Source of the DNA: Faecalicatena fissicatena
GTDB lineage: Bacteria; Bacillota; Clostridia; Lachnospirales; Lachnospiraceae
Length of the DNA: 14,309 bases
NCBI GenBank assembly: GCA_001028025.1
Contig: LDAQ01000011.1
Span: 1 to 14,309 of the forward strand
Reading direction: 5' to 3'
Shown here: positions 1 through 6,034 of the stretch, piece after piece
Layout: each line of letters opens with the position of its first letter
How positions within the stretch are numbered: position 1 is the stretch's first letter
Made by a program: the position numbers and the translations under genes
The notes under the pieces: generated by a model
What the model was told of the DNA's origin: nothing
Seen by the model: only the letters and a program-made list of their open reading frames with translations
Database searches by the model: none

Positions 1-539
1 GTAGAGTTTCGCAATTACCTAATTATAGTTTCAAATTGCTTGCTGCGTAAAGAAGTATTGCTCCTTACAAACCAATCATACCCCTCACATATTTCAAACT
101 TATTACGGGGCGGGGAAAATTTTTTTGAATAGAAGGGACGCGCCGTTGGCGGACAGGCGGGGAGCGCATCCAATTTGTATAGGAAAAAATCCGGGAGGGA
201 CCCTGACGGGGGAAGTGGATCTTAATTGGGGAGCGCGGAAGTATTTTATATTGGGAGGTTATTATAAGATTCTTTTAGGAGATACCTACTGGCTTTCAAT
301 GTAAAATCTGGTACTTATTTAAAAATCAGCTCTAAATATATCCCGTGTAACCAGTTCAATCTGATTCTTATGTTGTGCTCTAAACAGGTTTCTCTTCCAC
401 AAGTAAAACACTCGCTTTTTGTACATGATATTCCCTTCTATGACTTGGCGGACCTTGTTTGGCAGCTTGCATTTTTCTGCAGACGGCAGTATTATAAAAA
501 CTACTTTTTTGCATATCCATCTACTATGCAATGTATTTC
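1..539. other. Intergenic stretch, no recognised gene
   Basis: I see no protein family, tRNA or rRNA here in any frame. A GC-rich patch at about 135-240 sits in otherwise AT-rich DNA and contains an imperfect inverted repeat (GGACGCGC near 137 against GCGCATCC near 164). An open frame on the minus strand (319-630) runs on from the 3' end of the regulator remnant, but its product has no family features and half of it lies over that gene in another frame. The stretch is probably the non-coding 3' flank of the remnant at 540-1034. Confidence 0.5.
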
Positions 540-1034
540 CTAATCGTCCTTTGTAGTTCCCTGGATAATCAGCACTGCGATTCCGCACAGAATGCCGCCG
601 ATCGGGAAAACAACCCAGCATTTTGCCCACATGTCAAACCCAAGACCGGCAGCCAGAAATATCGCCGCTGCAGCCATCATGATGCATCCGCACCACAATC
701 CGATTTTGGCAGCTGCTTTCTGGTTGTTCCTGCTCTTATTATTCTTTCGGTTATAACCCTCAAGGTCATATTTCTCCTTTTGGATTCCCGCATATAATAT
801 GATGCACAGGCCAACCGCGGCTATTAGAATAAATACCGGCATATAAAGGTCTGCTGTATATCCGGACGGCACAGGAAGTTTGCTGCTCATCATCTGGAAA
901 ACCACTCCGGCCAGTATAATACCGATGCCGGAAGCAATCAGAATTGGAAAACGCCGCTCGAAACTTTCCTGTACTTCCTCCGGATAAAATGGCCGGATAA
1001 AAGGGTGCTTTTTACTGAACCGCTCCTGCTGCAT
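540..1034 (-). pseudogene. C-terminal membrane half of an HTH/membrane regulator (remnant)
   Basis: The product (164 aa if read from the ATG at 1034) opens with FSKKHPFIRPFYPEE, followed by a short charged stretch and two pairs of hydrophobic segments (about residues 30-48 and 66-84, then 112-132 and 140-157). This resembles the C-terminal half of Clostridia proteins that carry an N-terminal XRE helix-turn-helix and a membrane tail. The DNA-binding half is missing. The ATG lies exactly where the sequence changes from recombinase-like to this protein, so the start is probably accidental and the gene is a 3' fragment. Its likely missing 5' end is at 4509-4638 on the same strand. I recognise the architecture from memory. 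No ribosome-binding site is evident before the ATG, so expression is doubtful. Confidence 0.6.
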
Positions 1035-1035
1035 T

Positions 1036-1249
1036 CACATAGCCCAGCGGTGCATAGGCTCCGTAATGTGCGCCGTTGGCAAACCTTGTGTGCATGGCTG
1101 CCTTGACCTTTTTGCTGGTCTGACGGGCGTGGCATTTCATTCAGGATGTTTAAGAACGGGGCAAGCTCGCTTTCTCCGTTGAGGGTGTCCACATTGTCAT
1201 TGATGGCAATGTGGACGCCCTTGCTGGGGAAATAGATGTCCGTGTAGTT
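1036..1249 (-). pseudogene. Internal fragment of a large serine recombinase
   Basis: The minus strand reads NYTDIYFPSKGVH, IAINDNVDTLNGESELAPF and LNILNEM, then, after one extra base (position 1132), HARQTSKKVKAAMHTRF and GAHYGAYAPLGYV. These are typical of large serine recombinases of clostridial conjugative/mobilizable elements, from the end of the resolvase catalytic domain into the start of the recombinase domain. The catalytic serine region is absent and the C-terminal zinc-ribbon/coiled-coil part is lost at 1036. One residue usual in the family (the aromatic before IAIND) also seems deleted. It is clearly non-functional. At its 5' side it joins directly to a sigma factor fragment, and at its 3' side to the membrane-protein remnant. 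Confidence 0.8.
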
Positions 1250-1424
1250 TGTTTTTAGCCTCATCATCGCCTTGCTTAGCACGCACCGCTAATGCGTATT
1301 CATCCTTTTTATTAAGCAATTTTGCCTTCCCCGCCTGCTTTAAATAATGTTTTACAGTATCCATTTCCTCTGAATCTTCCACCATATTAACTTTTGTGGA
1401 TATACTTTGTATTTCTACAGACAT
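1197..1424 (-). pseudogene. 5' fragment of a sigma-70 family factor
   Basis: From an ATG at 1424 with a good ribosome site (AGAAAGGA, about 6 bases upstream) the frame encodes about 60 residues ending DTVKHYLKQAGKAKLL and then AVRAKQGDDEAKNKL. This matches sigma-70 region 1.2 of RpoD/SigA-like proteins. At about 1247 the match stops: the same bases begin the recombinase fragment in another frame, and the sigma frame runs on in nonsense to a stop at 1197. Regions 2-4 (core binding and promoter recognition) are missing, so no working sigma factor can be made. It starts 27 bases after mgtC, so it was probably the last gene of that transcript. A short product could still be translated because promoter context and RBS remain. 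Confidence 0.7.
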
Positions 1425-1451
1425 TTCTGTTTCCTTTCTGGGAATTTTATG

Positions 1452-2162
1452 TTAGGCAATTTCTCTGACATATTCCACGCCTTCTATCGAATGGAGGCGT
1501 TCTAATACTTCTTGGTGGTTTGTTCTCTTAAAAAGATCAAGAGAAAAAATAAGTGTTCCCAACTCTTTCTTTAGACTTTTCACATTACCTCGCTGCATAT
1601 TAAACAACTCATATCCTTGTTTTTCTGTAAACTCAGATAAAGTGCGCATAGAGAACTCCGCACTGTATTCCAGATAAATTTCCATACTTTTGGCGTGCCG
1701 CTTTATGTAAATATCAATTTTCTTTAGACTTATGAGTGCAAAAACAGAAAAAAGACAGCCAACAATAGCTCCGGTATAAAATCCAACTCCTACAGCTAAT
1801 CCCAGTCCGGCAGCAACCCAAAGTACGGAAGCAGTTGTTAACCCTCGTATTTCATCCTTCCTTGTAACGATAATTGTACCTGCACCTAAAAAGCCGATTC
1901 CACTAACTACTTGTGCTCCAAAACGCGTTGGATCGGTATCAGGATTTATAGTAGCTATGTACTGATTTGTCAGCATGATTAATGTTGAGCCCATACATAC
2001 TAATACATATGTCATAAATCCGGCGGGGCGATTTCTAAGCCCACGCTCTGTTCCGAGAATTCCACCTATCAAAACAGATAAACCAAGCCGTACAATAACG
2101 GAAAATAAAGTAACTTCTTGTAGTAACAAGTCAATATTTTCTATAACCTCATGAATATTCAA
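1452..2162 (-). CDS. mgtC: MgtC/SapB family inner-membrane protein
   Basis: The protein has 236 aa, the usual MgtC size. The hydrophobic N-terminal half (about residues 18-145) holds the family signatures GTERGLRNRPAG (37-48), VSGIGFLGAGTI (86-97) and IRGLTTASVLWVAAG (105-119), forming four to five membrane spans. A soluble C-terminal domain of about 80 residues follows, as in the ACT-like regulatory domain of the family. MgtC proteins sit in the cytoplasmic membrane. They are linked to growth in low magnesium and, in pathogens, to inhibition of the F-type ATPase; the role here is unknown. The start is a TTG at 2162, preceded by AGGAGG about 10 bases upstream. It lies downstream of the broken UPF0316 gene and just upstream of the sigma fragment. 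All signature motifs are intact although neighbours on both sides are broken. Confidence 0.85.
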   Translation of the reverse strand: MNIHEVIENIDLLLQEVTLFSVIVRLGLSVLIGGILGTERGLRNRPAGFMTYVLVCMGSTLIMLTNQYIATINPDTDPTRFGAQVVSGIGFLGAGTIIVTRKDEIRGLTTASVLWVAAGLGLAVGVGFYTGAIVGCLFSVFALISLKKIDIYIKRHAKSMEIYLEYSAEFSMRTLSEFTEKQGYELFNMQRGNVKSLKKELGTLIFSLDLFKRTNHQEVLERLHSIEGVEYVREIA

Positions 2163-2237
2163 AAGTAATTTTCCTCCTGCTTCTTATGTTAACGAGATAT
2201 ATTTCATTGTATTTGAAATAGTGGCACTTTTCACTTG

Positions 2238-2620
2238 CTACATAGTCTGTATTGTAGCCACAACATCAGGATCGGCGGCATTCAGAGCTACCGTTTTTTC
2301 TATAAATATTCCGGTAATCGTACAATAACCCAGCGCTATTTTTTCTTCAATGACAGAATCCAACACATTTCCCATTGCAAAGGCACATACAAGAACAACA
2401 ATTTTTAACGGAGCATCGTCAAAATCCGCTAATGCAGAAGCCGTAATACATAACCAAAAAGTGTATTAAATAATGCAATTAAAGCACCGGGAAGGCGCTG
2501 ACCTTTGTGAATCAATTGCGAGCGCAAAGAAGCCAACGCCACCTCCATTAATTTGCCAAAGAAAATAAAAAAATAAACATAGGGTGACGAACCGGTCAAA
2601 AAATCTGTTATCCATCTCAT
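2238..2620 (-). pseudogene. UPF0316 (DUF5698/DUF2179) membrane protein, frameshifted and shortened
   Basis: The ATG at 2620 overlaps the stop of the upstream gene (ATGA), so it was translationally coupled. The first frame gives FFGKLMEVALASLRSQL and PGALIALF, the usual first membrane segment of UPF0316 proteins, and then dies at 2429. A second frame continues ITASALADFDDAPLKIVV, MGNVLDSVIEEKIALGYC and ITGIFIEKTVALNAAD, as expected for the family. One base is therefore missing near 2467. Most of the C-terminal DUF2179 domain is also gone: NAAD is followed directly by PDVVATIQTM and a stop (2238-2240), which looks like an in-frame internal deletion joining the start and end of that domain. The gene is doubly broken. 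The family assignment rests on remembered family sequence. Confidence 0.75.
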
Positions 2621-3420
2621 AGTTTTTCCCCTATCTTTGATTGTTCAATGGGTAAGCGATTGATTTCGCAAAAATATTGATAGAACTCTTTTACCGCTAA
2701 TTCCTGTTCTGTATCAACTAACAAATCAATCATATTCAGTAAAATTTTCTGCATTGTACTGTTTGCAAAATATTTGAACGGGACATTTCCCCAATGAGGA
2801 AATGTTTCACTATGTTCAAAATAATTCCAATAGGGCAACCGAACATCGGACGGCAAGCAGACTCTATGCTTCTCATGTCCGTTTACAATTCCGTTTCTAC
2901 AATGTTTGCCCCAAAAATTATCCCCTACCATAAATGCTCCAAGAATATATCTATCCTTTTCTTCTTTGCTTTCAGGTAATCCTGTTAGCAAACATACTGA
3001 ATTCGGATTTATTTTTTTAGGAATTCTCGGTTCACCTTTTGAATGACCACTCAGATAACATCCTGTTGAAATAGTGCTGCACTCAATAATACTCTGAGCC
3101 TCATTAAAAGCAACATTAAAAACCGCTTGAGAATTGGGGATGATTTTCATGGTTCGAAGCTGATGAAGTCTCTCCTGTTCTTCTGATACCCTTTTTTGAG
3201 CCTCTTCCTCGTCCCGTAGCATCTTATTGTATTTAGCATTGATTTCCTTCTGTTTTTCCGTATCTCTCAATGTTAAAAACTTTGAAAACGCTTGTGGATA
3301 TAAGAACTTCTTTTCCCCTTGCGAAAAGTGTATTGTAACAACTTTAGCGGAAATTTCAGTTATGATTCCTTTTCCGAACGATATATGCTTAACCGGTTGC
3401 CCAAGTAACTGTGTTTGCAT
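2617..3420 (-). CDS. Conserved protein of unknown function with N-terminal SH3-like segment
   Basis: The protein has 267 aa, starting at an ATG preceded by AGGAGGAG. Residues about 8-48 (PVKHISFGKGIITEI, then VTIHFSQGEKKFLYP) look like the small beta-barrel found at the end of PcrA/UvrD helicases and in RNA-polymerase-binding proteins. Residues about 53-92 are a highly charged helix (coiled-coil-like). The remainder (about 95-267) has conserved-looking aromatic and cysteine residues (STGCYLSGHSKGEPRIP, NFWGKHCRNG, FPHWGNVPFKYF) but no catalytic motif I know. I remember similar hypothetical proteins in Clostridia. There is no signal peptide or membrane segment, so it is probably cytoplasmic. 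Its stop overlaps the UPF0316 start by 4 bases and it follows ctc by about 110 bases, suggesting one transcript. The sequence is AT-rich compared with the thiamine genes. Confidence 0.75.
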   Translation of the reverse strand: MQTQLLGQPVKHISFGKGIITEISAKVVTIHFSQGEKKFLYPQAFSKFLTLRDTEKQKEINAKYNKMLRDEEEAQKRVSEEQERLHQLRTMKIIPNSQAVFNVAFNEAQSIIECSTISTGCYLSGHSKGEPRIPKKINPNSVCLLTGLPESKEEKDRYILGAFMVGDNFWGKHCRNGIVNGHEKHRVCLPSDVRLPYWNYFEHSETFPHWGNVPFKYFANSTMQKILLNMIDLLVDTEQELAVKEFYQYFCEINRLPIEQSKIGEKL

Positions 3421-3532
3421 TTTTCTCCTCCTAATTTTGAATTAAAAAAAGCCTGTAATATCTGCACCTATAACAGTGAGATAGTCCAAGCTCTTTATGC
3501 AATACTGCTATATCAAATTCAAGAAGTTACAA

Positions 3533-4111
3533 TTATTGTTCTTCTTGCGCTGTAGCCTTCACGGCAGAGTGCTTTTTATCGCTAATTCGCAGAACGATTT
3601 CTTCCTTTTCGACCTGCAAGTCAATTTTCTCACTCATCAGTTCCGGAATATCAGCGACAGTGATAACAGTGCCTACCGCCATTCCGTCAACATCAATTGT
3701 GATGGTGTCAATCATATCTTCGGGGAAAGCAGCGTAAGGAATTTCTAATAGCATACCTTCCAGCGATTCTGTAATTTTTTCTGTGTTTTTCAGAATAATA
3801 TGGATGACACTGTTGACTTTTAAATCCGCCTTTAGAGCTTGGAAACTAATGTGAAGGATTTCATTGTTCAGTGTGTTTATTGTTTTTTCCTTAATCTGCA
3901 CCGGAATAAGTTGTCTGTCAAGGTCAAGCTTTAATTTGCTTCCTTCTCGTTTGTAACGGATCAATCTGCGTGCAATTCCCTCATCCATTTGAAGGGAGAT
4001 GGAATCCGGCAGTGAACCTCCGAAAACACTTCCCGGAACAATACCGGAGCGTCTTAACTGTTTTGCTTTGACTGTAAAGTCCCTCTTGTTTACTGTAATA
4101 ATATCATTCAT
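3533..4111 (-). CDS. ctc: Ribosomal protein bL25, general stress protein Ctc type
   Basis: The protein has 192 aa, the length of the long CTC form of bL25 (an N-terminal 5S rRNA-binding beta-barrel of about 90 residues plus a C-terminal beta domain). Family features are the N-terminal KRDFTVKAKQLRRSGIVPGSVFG, read as a basic turn leading to R..G.VPG..FG, and a C-terminal domain with IPELMSEKIDLQVEKEEIVLRI. An acidic/alanine tail ends the protein. bL25 binds 5S rRNA in the large subunit; in Bacillus Ctc is a general stress protein. The ATG at 4111 has AGGAGG 8 bases upstream. A promoter, a short leader ORF and a terminator hairpin lie between 4190 and 4308, suggesting transcription attenuation. 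Its place on an eroded mobile element is unusual for a ribosomal protein, and it may be a second copy. Confidence 0.85.
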   Translation of the reverse strand: MNDIITVNKRDFTVKAKQLRRSGIVPGSVFGGSLPDSISLQMDEGIARRLIRYKREGSKLKLDLDRQLIPVQIKEKTINTLNNEILHISFQALKADLKVNSVIHIILKNTEKITESLEGMLLEIPYAAFPEDMIDTITIDVDGMAVGTVITVADIPELMSEKIDLQVEKEEIVLRISDKKHSAVKATAQEEQ

Positions 4112-4163
4112 TTGTTCTTCCTCCTGAAATGTATTTTTATTTGTGCAAACCTACACATTCATG

Positions 4164-4184
4164 CATAGGACTGTTGCCCCTATG
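4164..4184 (-). other. Leader hairpin between terminator and ctc start
   Basis: CATAGG and CCTATG pair perfectly (6 bp) around a 9-base loop in the untranslated leader of ctc, immediately after the U-run of the terminator. No U-run follows, so it is not itself a terminator. It could be part of the alternative folding of the leader or a 5'-end stabiliser of the transcript. Function is inferred only. Confidence 0.4.
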
Positions 4185-4190
4185 GGTTAT

Positions 4191-4248
4191 AAAAAAAGAA
4201 GGACTTCTTCATACAACACCACACAGTGTAATACTAAAAGCCCTTCTT
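4191..4248 (-). terminator. Attenuator-like intrinsic terminator upstream of ctc
   Basis: On the minus strand AAGAAGGGCTT (4248-4238) pairs with AAGTCCTTCTT (4206-4196). This makes 11 pairs including one G.U, around a 31-base loop that can fold further (ACAC against GTGT), and it is followed at once by five Ts (4195-4191). It lies between a strong promoter and the ctc ribosome site, where a terminator would block the gene unless regulated. Its 5' arm coincides with the last four sense codons of the leader ORF at 4234-4272, so a ribosome held at the end of that ORF would prevent it from forming. Confidence 0.65.
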
Positions 4249-4272
4249 AAAGACGGTTCTTTTCTTATTCAT
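4234..4272 (-). CDS. Putative 12-residue leader peptide (MNKKRTVFKKGF)
   Basis: An ATG-to-TAG frame of 12 codons sits just after the promoter at 4280-4308. The A of the ATG is the 8th base after the -10 box, so transcription may begin at or within a few bases of the start codon, and no Shine-Dalgarno sequence is present. If translated, it would probably be by leaderless initiation. Codons 9-12 (Lys-Lys-Gly-Phe) are exactly the 5' arm of the terminator hairpin. The peptide is basic (5 Lys/Arg out of 12). Position and overlap fit leader peptides that control resistance and ribosome-associated genes by ribosome stalling. Translation is not shown by the sequence, and a chance ORF of this length is possible. 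Confidence 0.45.
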   Translation of the reverse strand: MNKKRTVFKKGF

Positions 4273-4279
4273 TTTATAT

Positions 4280-4308
4280 ATCATAACACAAATAAACACT
4301 AAAAGCAA
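4280..4308 (-). promoter_or_regulatory. Promoter of the ctc transcript
   Basis: Reading the minus strand, TTGCTT (4308-4303) and TATGAT (4285-4280) are separated by exactly 17 bases. A TG one base before the -10 box makes it an extended -10. This is a strong vegetative (sigma-A type) promoter. It serves ctc and probably the genes downstream to the sigma fragment. Confidence 0.7.
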
Positions 4309-4412
4309 GTGCTCCCTTCAGTCTCCAAAACCCCTCCCCAAACTATTTTTGAACGGTTATCATTCTCCACCTCTGTATTGGAATACTCCACAAAACTATT
4401 TTCTGACATCAT
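4299..4412 (-). CDS. Small ORF, 37 aa, unknown
   Basis: The minus strand reads MMSENSFVEYSNTEVEND and on to a TAG that overlaps the -35 box of the ctc promoter. AGGAG lies 11 bases before the first ATG, giving a plausible ribosome site. The product is acidic, without membrane segment or motif, and I do not recognise it. It may be the 5' remnant of a longer gene on the mobile element. The reading frame and RBS are the only support. Confidence 0.3.
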   Translation of the reverse strand: MMSENSFVEYSNTEVENDNRSKIVWGGVLETEGSTCF

Positions 4413-4508
4413 TGTATTATTTACTCCTATTGTATTTAGTGCTGTCCTTTCATTTTATTATAGCTGATACTGTATAAGCGTGGGTTTGTTATATTGAGTG
4501 TGGTATCT

Positions 4509-4638
4509 TTAACTACGGGAAACTCCTGCCTCCCACTTTGAAATCGTCTGCCTGGATCCCCCCCAGTTCCTCCGCCATCTGTTCCTGGGTGATTTTTCTC
4601 TTCCTTCTATAAAATTGTAAATTTTCCTCAAAACTCAT
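4509..4638 (-). pseudogene. N-terminal HTH of an XRE-family regulator (remnant)
   Basis: From the ATG at 4638 the minus strand encodes MSFEENLQFYRRKRKITQEQ and MAEELG, the first helices of an XRE/Cro-type helix-turn-helix. At a run of seven Gs (4558-4564) the frame shifts by one base. The second frame then gives RQTISKWEAGVS, the recognition-helix signature of the family, before RS and a stop at 4509. The expected continuation (usually YPEMEKLL...) is absent: the sequence changes at about 4517 to the mobile-element-like DNA. A GGGGA ribosome site and a promoter (4725-4753) remain upstream. It is the likely 5' end of the regulator whose membrane half is at 540-1034. Confidence 0.75.
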
Positions 4639-4724
4639 TCTGTTCCCCTGCCTTTCTGATTTTCTGTAACAATGATTAAGTATCGACAAGACCGGATCAG
4701 CTGCCGCTGTTTTATCCTGTTCAA

Positions 4725-4753
4725 ATTATAGGATGGGTACCATGTAAACACAA
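4725..4753 (-). promoter_or_regulatory. Promoter of the HTH regulator remnant
   Basis: Minus strand TTGTGT (4753-4748), 17 bases, then TATAAT (4730-4725), about 87 bases before the ATG at 4638. The -10 is perfect and the -35 keeps TTG. The spacer contains the near-palindrome ATGGGTACCAT, a possible operator for autoregulation, which is common in this family; that part is inference. Confidence 0.5.
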
Positions 4754-4872
4754 GCAAATTGATGTAGCATTTGAAGAAAATGATGTAAATTTGAGGTTGC
4801 ATAGGGGGGGAGGACGCCGGACGGAGTGGGAGCCGCAGGCGGCCCCCTGCAAAAAATCTTATAAACCATGAA

Positions 4873-4901
4873 TTGAAAGTCCCTGCCAAGTCTGTTATAA
4901 T
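4873..4901 (+). promoter_or_regulatory. Promoter of the alpha/beta hydrolase gene
   Basis: TTGAAA (4873-4878), a 17-base spacer and a perfect TATAAT (4896-4901), 45 bases before the ATG at 4947. A small GCCG/CGGC hairpin lies just before the ribosome site. Confidence 0.8.
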
Positions 4902-4946
4902 TGAAACGTATTTAAAAAAGCCGTAAACCGGCAAGGAGGTACTTAT

Positions 4947-5828
4947 ATGAAAGTCATTGAAGGTTATATGCCATATCTGGGGTACAAAACTTATTACCGC
5001 ATCGTTGGGGAATGTGAAGGTAACAAGAAGCCGCTTGTTTTAATGCACGGCGGACCCGGATCCACACACAACTATTTTGAAGTACTGGACAGGCTTGCAG
5101 AAGAAGGGCGTGCAATCATCTCCTACGATCAGATTGGCTGCGGTAATTCTTATGTAGACGGTCATCCGGAGTTATGGTGCTCCGAGACATGGGACAACGA
5201 GCTGATTGAACTGAGAAAGCATCTCGGTCTGGATGAAGTGCATCTGCTTGGACAATCCTGGGGAGGAATGCTTGCTATCGAATATCTCTGTGATTACAAA
5301 CCACAGGGTGTGAAGTCTGTTATTCTTTCCAGTACACTTCCTGCAGCTGAGCTGTGGGCTCATGAACAGCACCGCATGATCAGATTCATGTCACAGGAGG
5401 ATCAGGACGCCATCGCAAAGGCTGAAGAGACCGGCAATTTTGATGATCCCGCTTATCTGGCCGCGAATGACAGATTTATGCTGCTTCACTGTGCCGGTGC
5501 AGTAACAGAAGATTCACCGGAATGCCTGCGCCGTCCGAAAAAATCCGGAACAGAGGCTTATGTAGCAGGCTGGGGACCGAATGAATACAATCCGACAGGC
5601 AGCCTGGGCGGATGGGAATACCGTGACAAGATCGGGGATATAAAAGAACCTGCACTGATTATCAGCGGTACAAATGATCTTTGTACACCGCTTGTAGCTA
5701 AAACAATGTATGATCTGATCCCGAACTCACGCTGGGAACTGTTTGACGGATGCAGACATATGTGCTTTGTGGAAGAGAATGAGAAGTACTGTACACTCCT
5801 GAATGAGTGGATGGAAAAATACGACTAA
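4947..5828 (+). CDS. pip: Proline iminopeptidase-like alpha/beta hydrolase
   Basis: The protein has 293 aa, typical for the small proline iminopeptidases (peptidase family S33) that remove N-terminal proline from peptides. HGGPG (34-38) forms the oxyanion loop, SYDQIGCGNS (59-68) is the family strand-turn, GQSWGG (102-107) carries the nucleophile Ser104, the acid is Asp244 in GTNDLCTP, and the catalytic His271 lies in CRHMCF. The inserted cap (about 130-225) gives substrate selection. No signal peptide, so it is cytoplasmic. AAGGAGG precedes the ATG by 7 bases, and the gene has its own promoter. It appears monocistronic, ending at the long hairpin at 5898-5972. Members of this family also hydrolyse other amino-acid amides and esters, so substrate is inferred from motif type only. 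Confidence 0.88.
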   Translation: MKVIEGYMPYLGYKTYYRIVGECEGNKKPLVLMHGGPGSTHNYFEVLDRLAEEGRAIISYDQIGCGNSYVDGHPELWCSETWDNELIELRKHLGLDEVHLLGQSWGGMLAIEYLCDYKPQGVKSVILSSTLPAAELWAHEQHRMIRFMSQEDQDAIAKAEETGNFDDPAYLAANDRFMLLHCAGAVTEDSPECLRRPKKSGTEAYVAGWGPNEYNPTGSLGGWEYRDKIGDIKEPALIISGTNDLCTPLVAKTMYDLIPNSRWELFDGCRHMCFVEENEKYCTLLNEWMEKYD

Positions 5829-5897
5829 AAGGGCGCTTTTTCTGAAAAGGGGCGCAGAGCGAAGCAAATGCGCCGCAGGAAACGCGACCGGGGAAGG

Positions 5898-5972
5898 AAG
5901 CCTTCCTGAACTGCAAAAAGAGGAAAATGGGGCCATCCCTCATTTTCCTCTTTTTGCAGTTTAGGAAGGCTT
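5898..5972. terminator. 35-bp hairpin, probable bidirectional terminator
   Basis: Bases 5898-5932 pair with 5938-5972 without a gap: 35 pairs of which two are G.U wobbles in the plus-strand RNA, around a 5-base loop. The stem contains A- and T-rich segments (CAAAAAGAGG against CCTCTTTTTG), so shorter inner hairpins followed by a U-run can form in both directions. It sits between the hydrolase gene (plus) and the DUF89 gene (minus), which converge here. GC-rich sequence (5829-5895) with several GCGC dyads precedes it. The length is well beyond an ordinary terminator. Confidence 0.65.
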
Positions 5973-6034
5973 ACCAGATTTTGGATTTATTCCGCTTTCT
6001 CATCTCCTTCCTTATGGTTTGATCAAAGGTTCTT

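Larger units (their letters stand above)
1035..4510 (-). mobile_element. Eroded serine-recombinase element inside a regulator gene
   Basis: This block separates the HTH start of an XRE-type regulator (4509-4638) from a C-terminal regulator/membrane half (540-1034). Everything recognisable in it is on the minus strand: a small ORF, a bL25/Ctc gene with an attenuator-like leader, an unknown gene, a UPF0316 pseudogene, an mgtC-like gene, a sigma-70 5' fragment and an internal large serine recombinase fragment next to the left junction. A recombinase at one end is usual for large-serine-recombinase elements. Its N-terminal catalytic domain and C-terminal part are gone, so the element cannot move itself. 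The boundaries are taken from where protein similarity changes. I found no clear att sites, and about 100 codons of the target gene are missing, so the event was not a simple insertion. Confidence 0.5.
4639..4946. other. Divergent intergenic region with GC-rich block
   Basis: It carries the leftward promoter of the HTH remnant (4725-4753) and the rightward promoter of the hydrolase gene (4873-4901). Between them at about 4804-4855 is a GC-rich block starting with seven Gs and containing a compact hairpin. On the minus strand GGGGGCCG (4855-4848 area) pairs with CGGCTCCC, 8 bp with one wobble around a 4-base loop. No gene is visible. A minus-strand open frame here (4635-4934) has no family features. 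Confidence 0.45.

Noticed and set aside
319..630. Minus-strand 103-codon open frame
   Set aside because: No family features, no clear ribosome site, and half of it overlaps the membrane remnant in another frame.
1197..1424. Sigma/recombinase fusion as a functional short regulator
   Set aside because: It keeps only region 1.2 and then runs into an out-of-frame sequence; it lacks any core- or DNA-binding region.
3444..3477. Possible terminator between ctc and the unknown gene
   Set aside because: A T7 run is present, but the stem before it (CTGT/ACAG) is only about 4 bp with mismatches, so it is too weak to call.
4635..4934. Minus-strand 99-codon open frame over the divergent promoter region
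   Set aside because: It reads through a GC-rich hairpin and promoters, has low-complexity composition and no motif; the real coding there is the HTH remnant in a different frame.
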